DNA of 64,000 bases from Auriscalpium vulgare. Taxonomy: Eukaryota; Basidiomycota; Agaricomycetes; Russulales; Auriscalpiaceae. The notes beneath the pieces were generated by a model, which saw nothing but the letters and a program-made list of their open reading frames with translations, was not told the DNA's origin and searched no databases. The DNA lies in assembly GCA_019915015.1 (NCBI GenBank), contig JAHBBC010000002.1, positions 868,001-932,000 on the forward strand. The letters are read 5' to 3'. The translations under genes and the position numbers were made by a program. Below, one piece after another: positions 56,734 through 64,000 of the stretch. How positions within the stretch are numbered: position 1 is the stretch's first letter; every line of letters begins with the position of its first letter.

Positions 56734-58273
56734 ATGGCCTCCCCGCCGTCGCCCGACCGCTCACGCCTCTCTTCGACAGCCTCGCCCACATCGAATCGGC
56801 ACCCACCCCACCCCAGTGCCGCCGCACAGGCGCGTCAGGCCACCTATTCCTCGCTAAACGAGGCTCTAGGGGACCGTCAGGTCCAACAGTCATATTCATC
56901 GCAATTCCCCGCTCCCCCGTCATCCGCAAGCCAGATGTCGTCGGACGGCCGGTACATGTACCAACAACAACCGCAAGGCGTCCAGTCATACGACTACGCA
57001 TCTTATGCCCACACGTCCTACGATGCTCAGCAGCAGCAGTTCCCTCAGAACCCGCCGCGTGCGTCCAGGGCAACGTCCGCCCAGTCCACCCATTCCCCTC
57101 CGGAACCCGCATACAATCCCTCGCCGTCGTCGTACCATCCGACCTACGGATCCGGCAACTATCCCGTCGCGGCCCAGCAGCAGCAGCAGCAACCGCAACC
57201 ACCGCAGCAGCAGCAGCAGCAACAACAACCGCAGCCGTCGCAGTGGAACGGAGACAACTGGGCGCACTATGGGCAGCCGCTGGTTCCTGCGCCCGTAGCT
57301 GATGGCCCATCCGTGTCGGGTCCTGGTAGACCGGACGCCCCCGCACCGAGCTCTCAGCGCGGATACCCAGCGGCCCAGCCGAACTCGGACCCTCATCGCC
57401 CGGCCGCGATACCCAAGGTCGCAGAGGTACCCGCCCAGCCCAAACGCAAGCCTCGCGATAAAGAGCCTGCTATGCGACTCACGACCCCTCCCACGCCCGC
57501 ATCTGGTCTTGACTTTGTAAAAGTAAGTGTGCCGTTGTTACGCCGCGCATTCACAGCCGTGTCAGCTAAACGGTCGTCAGTTAATAGATTCCTATCGCGT
57601 CATAATCGATACTACCACCGCCTTATCAAACGATCCCGCTTTATCCCAAGGGCGTCCGCCTCCTGTAGAGGCTCTGCAATTGATGGCGGACTCTGCCCTA
57701 CACGGGCAACAATTATTGGGAGCCGTCGGAAGCTCTACTGCATCTCCTCCATCAGAGGAGCCAACCCCCGTCCCTCCAGGTGGAGATGAGGGCGAGGGCA
57801 CCGTTAAGCGACAGGCATGTTCTCTTTGATTCCGATAACGAGGACATACGCGCTCACCCACGCTACGCAGAAGTCAGAAGGTCCGCTCACGGAAGCGCAA
57901 ACTTGTTTGGGCTGCAACGCTACCTCCACCCCTGAATGGCGGCGCGGGCCTCTCGGTGCGTGCTTCTGTCTGCCTGCCTGGCGCTATCGTGCGCGCAGCT
58001 GACACGGTCGAATTTCAGGTCCGCGCACGCTCTGCAACGCGTGCGGCCTAGTGTACGCAAAGCTGGTACGTCAATATCACGTCTGCGCGTGCCTTTCGCA
58101 GCTCACACAATCATATATGACATCAGATCAAGAAGAGGAAGCGGGAAGCGGCCCGCCGCGGTGCAAAGGGCAACAGTGCCTCGACTGAGGACCTCGGTCC
58201 ATCCAGCGGCGAGGAGGACGAGGACTCATACGAGTTCCGGACAGAGGCGGACGAGCACGGGGGGAGGGCATAG
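56734..58273 (+). CDS. GATA-type zinc-finger transcription factor
   Basis: It begins MASPPSPDRSRLSSTASPTS. The first exon is a long low-complexity region with Gln runs (57172-57240) and Ser/Pro/Tyr-rich sequence, then basic KRKPRDKEPAMRL. The intron after DFVK uses the acceptor before TTAATAG, which keeps the frame into LIDSYRVIIDTTTALSND. The GATA finger is split over two exons: CLGCNATSTPEWRRGPL then GPRTLCNACGLVYAKL, giving C-x2-C-x18-C-x2-C, the spacing of the WC-2 type. A basic tail (KKRKREAARRGAKG) and an acidic end follow. No PAS domain was seen, so it is not an obvious WC-2 ortholog. Likely role: DNA binding at GATA sites; target genes are unknown. Confidence 0.85.
57172..57240 (+). 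repeat. CAG/CAA repeat encoding polyglutamine in the GATA factor
   Basis: Two Gln runs are separated by Pro-rich spacers. The length is probably variable between strains. Confidence 0.8.
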
Positions 58274-59764
58274 CACGCATGTTTCACGCCGCCGCGCATT
58301 CTCGTTTTCTCTTCTCCGTCCCTTCCGCTGTGCTATTATTGTTGTGCATTTTGGTGAGCTCGCTTGCAGTGTATGGGATTGTTTTGCGCAGCACGGCTGC
58401 ACGTCACGGTCGCGCTGATCCGACATGCTCCAATAGACCGACTCGGCGTACATAATGCCGCCTACTTTCCTATGACGTGCCGCAGCCCCGGTTGGCGCGC
58501 GGGAGGCGCATGTGGGCTCGCACGCAGAGGATACACCGGTGGCAGGTGCGCGCCCAATCCCCCGGCGCTGCTCGCTGCACCCAGCTGCCCATCGGATTTC
58601 TCGCCTGATGGGCCTGGATGGGCGGGCTCTGGTGCGGCAGCACGACGTCCTGAAACCTTCGCAGCCCTTCGCCCGCCGGCTACCCCGTGCGGGGTGACTT
58701 CAAACGCGGTTCTCGGACGAGAACGGCACACCGGGCGCAACTGCGCAGGCGCGTGGCGCACCATGAGGCGCTCTGGGCAAGGACAGTCGGTACACCGGGA
58801 TTTAGCGAATATGGGCGCTGTGTGTGGACTCGGAAACCGCGTCCACGGTAATCAAAGAATGCCCTCATGCGCCTCGCTTTGGGTCCCTCGGCCGTGTCTC
58901 AGAAAAAAAAACCGAGATGCTCACACACTGCAGATGCCCCGTTTGGAGGCAGCGTTGGCGAGTTGCATTTAAAAGCGGCCAATCCCGCACCGACAGTACG
59001 TCCCGCCGTTCCACTCAGATCGTACACGCCACCGTCCGTCGCAGATCTTCGTCGCGGTGCGCCGTCCGCCAACGTCAGGGTTACACATGCCATACGCGGC
59101 GCATCTTTGCTTCGAGATCAAGTTCTCGACGACGCCCGACTAGAATAGCCGCCGCCGCGCCTAGCGCGCGGTGCATGCCCCCGCGCGAGACACGCCTGCA
59201 GACCGGGCAACCGCGTCGGGAGATGGAGGGGGCACGCGGGGTGTTGTGCGTCGGTTGCGGTGTGTGGTGCGTGTGCGCAAGTGAAGGAGAGAGCGAGGCC
59301 GTTACTTGGGAGGACGCGATCGGATCTCCACAGTGGTGACGAGATTGCTTCTCCCATCTACTTGACGTGATCTATACAGGCTTCGTTGAAAGTTGTCGAC
59401 CAATGCCTGGGGTGCACCAAGACGAAATGCCAACTCGAGGGGTCAGGTCTCAGGCTGCAGACACACTTAGGCTGACAGGTTTGAATGGCCTTTGAGTCTA
59501 CGGGGTGCATGGACTATGGAGCTAAACCGGAACCACAAAGCGCTGCTTGAGATCAGCGCTCTGAAGGTGGCCCACGAAGAAGTCTTGCTCGCCGAAGGTC
59601 TGGTAGTCTGCCCCAATAGAAGCAACCACGTACCACATACCGCACATAATAATGTCGGTACTTGTAGCGTCCTCAATCTACAATTAATCCTGCACCCGTA
59701 ATGGTACCCTCCACACACCCACGAATAATACAAGATATAATACAACCAATAGATACACGCATCG
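58274..59764. other. 3' flanks of two convergent genes, 1.5 kb
   Basis: It lies between the GATA factor and SPT20. The GC-rich stretch 58460-58900 carries open frames on both strands with no recognisable product. A run of nine A lies at about 58902. I see no tRNA, 5S rRNA or mobile element. Confidence 0.4.
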
Positions 59765-62135
59765 TCACCGTCCCTGCACACTCCCCGGCGGTGCCTTCGC
59801 CATGTTGACGGGTATCGTCTGCGGGGCAGGCTGCTGCTGCTGCTGCGCCTGCCCGCCAATGGGCACGCCCATGCCGCGCGGGTACTGCCACATCTGGTAC
59901 TGCGGGGGCATGCGCTGCATGTTCATCGGCATTCCCTGGAAGTTGTACATCGGCTGGAACTGAGGCATCATCTGCTGCGGCTGGCCGTCCTGCTGGTGCT
60001 GCGCTTGCGTAGCCTGCTGATGAGCAACAGCCTGCTGCTGCGCAGCCTGCTGATGAGCAAGCTGCTGCATCTGGACAGCGTACGCCTGCGCCTGGGCAGC
60101 AGATATGCCCTGGAAGCGCTGCGGCCCGTGCTGCTGAACTTGAGCCTGAGCCTGCGCCTGAGCCTGCGCCTGCGCCTGTGCCTGAGCGTGCTGCTGCTGC
60201 TGGCCGTTGGGCATCGGCGAGCGCGTCTGGTGCGCGAGCATCGGGCTCGCGACGACCTGCGCGCCGGCCTGCTGAGGGACCATCGGGCTGCGCGTCATGG
60301 GCGGCGCCTGCGTGGCACCCTGCGCCTGCATCTGCGCCACCTGGAAGCCTGGTTGACGCTGCTGCTGCTGGGCCTGGGCCTGCTGTTGGGCTTGCTGCTG
60401 GTTGTGCTTAAGCAGCGCATGGTAGGCGGCCATCTGCACGGGCGTGTACGCCGCCATGCCCACTTTCTGTGGGACGTTCGCCTTGAGCGCTGCGGCGGCC
60501 GCAGCGTTTGCGCCCATGGGCTGGAACATTGTCTGCGACATGTTCGCAGGGTATCCTTGCGGCGCCTGCTGCTGCGCATACTGGGGGCGCTGCGTCATCT
60601 GCGGCTGTAGCTGCGGCTGTGCGATGGCCTGAGTTGGTGGACGCGGGGAGGCGACCATGGCCGCCTGCTGCTGCTGCTGATGCTGTGCCTGCGCTTGCTG
60701 AAGTTGAGCAGGCGACGGCGCGATTCTGGGTGGTTGCTGGGGAGTGGCGGTATACACCGCCGTTGGGTGAGGCGAATGGGTCGGCGGGCGGGGTGCGGGC
60801 GTAGGAACTTGTCGTGTATGAAGGGCAATAGGCTGGGCTTGTGGGGGGAGCGGAGCGACGATGGGGACAGGCGTGGGGACAGGTGTCGGTGTCCCGTTAG
60901 TCCCGTCTGTGCCATTCGGCGTGTCGCTCTTCTTCACGGCCTTCAACTTCTTGGTATCTGGGATAACGGGTGTCGGAGGAGCTACAACTGGTGTAGCGGT
61001 GGTTCGTGGTGGGGGTAGCGCAGGCTGTGGAGGCTGTGATGGTTGTGCGGGAGGTGCGGGTTGGATGGTTTGTTGCACGGGCTGGAGTGCGGCGGGTACA
61101 GTCGCGGCAGATGAGGATGCCGGCGCAGGCGCAGCTGTCCTGCTGCGGATGATAGTGTCGAGGAGGCGGTACCTATACGAGCAGTTGATTAAGTCAGGAG
61201 TTTGGATAAGAGCTTTAGATCAACGCACGAGGGTGTGGCTGAGCGATTGCGCTTCGGATCCATATATGACAGGATCTTTGCCCGGCGCGCCTGCTCACGC
61301 TCGTCCGCCTCTGAAAACTCCATAGCTGCCGCCTTCCTCTTACGAGGCCGCAGGGCGGCGGGTGTCCGCGGTGCGGAGACGCGGAACATACTGTTGGCGA
61401 CGCGGCCAAGGTGAGGGTCCGGGTCGAGGCACAGTGGCGGGGAGGTTGCCATCTAACATTCTCTGACTCAGATAGTGCGAGATTGTTTCGCAACATAGGA
61501 CGCACCAATATCCGAGCCTCGACATCTAGCGCCTCCTGGTCAGTCCACTTGCTCCCCGCCTTCTGATTTAGGAGGCACAGGTCCGCCCACAGACTCTCTG
61601 TGTTGGGTCGAAGGAGTATTCGGGAACATTCATAAGACTTGGAATCATCGGGGGCACGTTTGTCTTTCGCCTTATGAACGCGGTGGTCCTGAAGGTCGAC
61701 TATCATACATCCTGCACGTGCAAGCGGTCAGCAAACTAAGGCCCGACAGGTGACTGCGCGTCAAGTCGTCGAATCCCGACGCTTCAAAAGACACCCCATC
61801 CATCCTAAAGGATGGATGCATGGCGAAATCCGTACGCGTCTGGTAAGGGCGGCTAACCTTCGTAAAACGGCACCTTGGCCGCATCAAACAACTCCAACAG
61901 ATCCACAGGAATTCGATATGCCCGAATGTCCTCGAAGATGGCCTGAAGAAGCGATCATGAGACGTTTGCAAGTGAGGGTGAGGAGGGTGCGCACTGCGGC
62001 AGGGCTATTGTACAAGAACTTGGACCCTTGGTTGAGCGTCCAGTAGTCGGGGTATAGTTGGAGGGTGAGGGAGGCCGTTGCGAGGGCATACTTGTCGAGC
62101 AGCTCATTGCTCTGACGCGTGAAGTTGTGGGCCAT
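59765..62135 (-). CDS. SPT20: SPT20-like subunit of the SAGA complex
   Basis: It starts MAHNFTRQSNELLDKYALAT at 62135. The conserved N-terminal Spt20 region spans several short exons: IFEDIRAYRIPVDLLELFDA, then PFYEGCMIVDLQDHRVHK, then a segment with DSKSYECSRILLRPNTESLW and ATSPPLCLDPDPHLGRVANS. A basic segment (RTPAALRPRKRKAAAMEFSE) follows. The last exon is a long Gln/Pro/Ala tail, with glutamine-alanine runs near 60000-60200, ending MAKAPPGSVQGR. Spt20 holds the SAGA coactivator together and is needed for its transcriptional role. The PFYEGCMIVDLQDHR motif is the basis of the name. The Q-rich tail is unusually long and may vary in length between strains. Confidence 0.85.
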
Positions 62136-62799
62136 GGCAGGGCATGGAGGACGTTGAGAGGCGAGCAGTCCACTGGCAGCTGAGTGGCCGGAACGTGACG
62201 CTGGACCGAGATTACGTAATACATTCTCGACACGTTCATTATTTCTACCTTAAAAGTTAGTAGTCACTGTAGCTACGTCTACATGATAATGGCCAACCAC
62301 GATGGATCGAACAGGATTTGGTGCCACCCGCAGCGGCGTCGGGACTGCGATGACTTGTGGTTTGTCGAGGCATGCGGATGATCTGCATGACGCAAAGGTA
62401 AGCTCATCATACAATGAGTGCCGGGATAGAAAGATATGTTTCTCCTTGTCGCAGGACGACCGGGCGCAGTGCAGGTGCTTGAGAATGTTGCTCGTTGGTG
62501 CAGCTGCGCTCGCTGACATCCGTCCGAGTCGGCGTAAATGCTCTGCTGGATGCCAGAAGGTCAGTTCGCCATCTATGAGTAGCCTAGGCCGTCCTGGACA
62601 CACACGCTCCTGTCGCTACGCACACGGCGTCCTCGGACCTGGCACCGAGGATGAGACACAGCTCGGCATCCTCGCCTTTGTCTGCCTCGGCTCGCCCTCG
62701 CCCTCCAGCGCTACGCTTCCTCCCACACGCGCACCGAGTCTGCCTCCAGCTTCTCAACGCCCAGCATTAAAAGCGTGTCCAACGTTCCCCGCCTCAGCT

Positions 62800-63380
62800 C
62801 CTCGCAGTGACCGTGCCGGTCTCGGCGCCCTTTTCCTCTCCCTTGCCTCGTCGTGCTCTCCTTGACGTCCTTCGTCCTCCACATCTTCCTCCGCCCATGC
62901 ACTCACGCCGTCCATTCTCACCGCTCCCCACTAACAACGCACCCCAGTCTGGCGCGAAGAAGGGCGCCTGGGCAGGTGCCGCCTTCCTTGCTCGGTTCGG
63001 CAGTTGCTCACCAGGCCTCGTTTTCACCCTCTGGTCTCCAGCGCGTCGGATGGCATCAGCCGCGAGTTTGCGCTGCAGCTTCAATCTGCTGCTTGCCGGG
63101 CGCAGCACCGAGAAACTCGACTCGGTCACGCAAGAAGTCAGTGAGCTTGGTTCCATTTTTGGTATGCTCACATCGGCACAGAGGATAAAGCGACCTCAGA
63201 CGAGAAGATAATCTTCACGATTCACCTTGCCCACGCCAGCGGCGCAGCGTACGACGCGCTGAAGTCCGCGATCGCAGACGTCGACATTGGAGTCCATGGT
63301 GCGTAGCCTTTTCCCGACCCAATCCTCCCACTGACGCGACCCCAGTGAAAAACGTCCACAATTAATGCCCGCGCGCCAAC
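62800..63380 (+). pseudogene. Relic of a very-long-chain 3-ketoacyl-CoA reductase (KAR/IFA38-like)
   Basis: Pieces of this short-chain dehydrogenase are readable in different frames: membrane-like LSLTSFVLH, AKKGAWA just after a spliced-looking CCCCAG, SASDGISREFALQL (decayed TGxxxGIG Rossmann motif), FNLLLAGRSTEKLDSVTQEV in the next frame, and AAYDALKSAIADVDIGV. Between ALQL and FNLLLAG a short deletion shifts the frame. A stop codon comes soon after the DIGV segment, where the active enzyme would continue with the NNVG motif and the catalytic Tyr/Lys region. The donor expected before AKKGAWA also seems altered. At least two frameshifts plus truncation make this non-functional. The active enzyme would act in fatty acid elongation at the ER; the working gene must lie elsewhere. 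Confidence 0.75.
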
Positions 63381-63695
63381 CCCCCTCCCTATTCCACCAC
63401 GCTCCCGGCCCGGCTATAATGGGTTCCCAATCGCGATGGGAGCCGTTCGCAGTGGGTATCTGGCACGTCTGTGTCACAGTGACTTAGGGTTAGGGTTCAA
63501 TTGGCCTTACTTCGCTCTGTCGCTAGTAGTAGGAAGCACCGTCTCTCGGAGTCTGACCAACTGCCACTGAGGTTATCACAGCAGACGACTGAGAGATCTC
63601 CTAGAATGATGCTGCGTAATTATACAAGATATGCACGTGAAAACATCATGAAGAGCGATAAAATGAGATCCTTCTCGACACTTCTCGTACAGGAC
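63381..63695. other. Intergenic, 0.3 kb
   Basis: It lies between the reductase relic and the last gene. It contains two adjacent TTAGGG units near 63485. No gene was seen. Confidence 0.4.
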
Positions 63696-64000
63696 TTATT
63701 TCACAGGCTCGGCATTGATAAGATCTGGAGAGGCGTCAGAGTGGTTAAGGGACACACCAATAGCAGCTCACCTTTGGATAGCTCACGGTCAGCGTCGGAG
63801 ACCCCAGGGTCGTGCGCTTCTAGGAATGCGTCAACCTCGTCCAACACTCCGTCATTGACCTCCTCCTCCTCGTCTTCTTCGTCCTCGTCGTCCTCGTCGC
63901 CCGCGTCATCAATGGCAAACGGTGTCCGCTCCATGAGCGCCGCGTTGGCAGCCTGCACCAACGACAGGGAGTTGTACTCCGCCGGAGAAGCGATCGAGTC
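63696..64000 (-). CDS. C-terminal part of an acidic-tailed protein, 5' end beyond the window
   Basis: The frame enters from the right edge as DSIASPAEYNSLSLVQAANA, then ALMERTPFAIDDAGDEDD and a long run of Asp/Glu (EDEEDEEEEVNDGV). A GTGAGC donor after DRELSK and a CCAG acceptor join it to DLINAEPVK with stop at 63696; reading through the donor would give an unrelated hydrophobic ending. I do not recognise the protein from this fragment. The acidic tail is common in nuclear and chromatin-associated proteins, but this is not evidence of function. Confidence 0.6.

Noticed and set aside
58460..58900. GC-rich stretch with open frames on both strands between GATA and SPT20
   Set aside because: Frames overlap on both strands, as expected for high GC, and no conserved motif, tRNA or rRNA signature was seen.
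62302..62769. Possible small plus-strand gene starting MDRTGFGATRSGVG with two plausible introns
   Set aside because: GT-AG borders can be placed, but the product has no recognisable motif, biased composition and no support from either neighbour.
63483..63498. Two TTAGGG units, the fungal telomere motif
   Set aside because: Only two units, inside a gene-rich region with genes on both sides. Similar single motifs occur in introns elsewhere, so this is probably chance.

Overview
The window is nuclear DNA of a filamentous basidiomycete. Genes carry many 50-65 nt GT-AG introns, the GC content is high, and the gene set fits Agaricomycetes (polyporopepsin-like aspartic proteases, a fungal Sec72, SPT20, HGH1). 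A wood-decay polypore is a reasonable inference, but no marker in the window proves the order.

Left part (1-24 kb). A class II DnaJ co-chaperone leaves the left edge. It is followed by a pirin and a two-exon protein of unknown function. From 6 to 23 kb there is an accessory region with three A1 aspartic protease genes on the minus strand. Between the first and second protease lies a small plus-strand gene encoding a secreted peptide precursor built from a repeated cassette. Its 144-bp repeat contains both an exon and an intron, and each encoded peptide ends in a KR (Kex2) site. The second protease gene is split by a complete Ty3/gypsy LTR retrotransposon (10658-19529) with two 1157-bp LTRs, a 4-bp target duplication and open gag and pol frames.

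Middle and right part (24-64 kb). These are mostly conserved single-copy genes: SEC72-like, DED1 helicase, argininosuccinate synthase, a coiled-coil protein, an App1-type phosphatidate phosphatase, a pterin dehydratase-fold protein, a TMEM170-like membrane protein, a Ser/Pro-rich protein with a PP1-docking motif, HGH1, DNA polymerase alpha (POL1), an EngB-type organellar GTPase, a second pirin, NLE1/Rsa4, a conserved basic protein, a GATA factor and SPT20. At 62.8-63.4 kb lies a decayed relic of a very-long-chain 3-ketoacyl-CoA reductase gene. An acidic-tailed protein runs off the right edge.

The most unusual object is the peptide precursor at 8853-9909. Its introns (six of 63 nt) and internal exons (six of 81 nt) are all frame-preserving and phase 1, and the whole unit has been amplified with almost no change. 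All differences among the coding units are silent, which suggests recent duplication or gene conversion of a functional secreted peptide. Functional names come from motif recognition by eye. Exon borders were placed by reading splice sites and frames and have not been tested against RNA.
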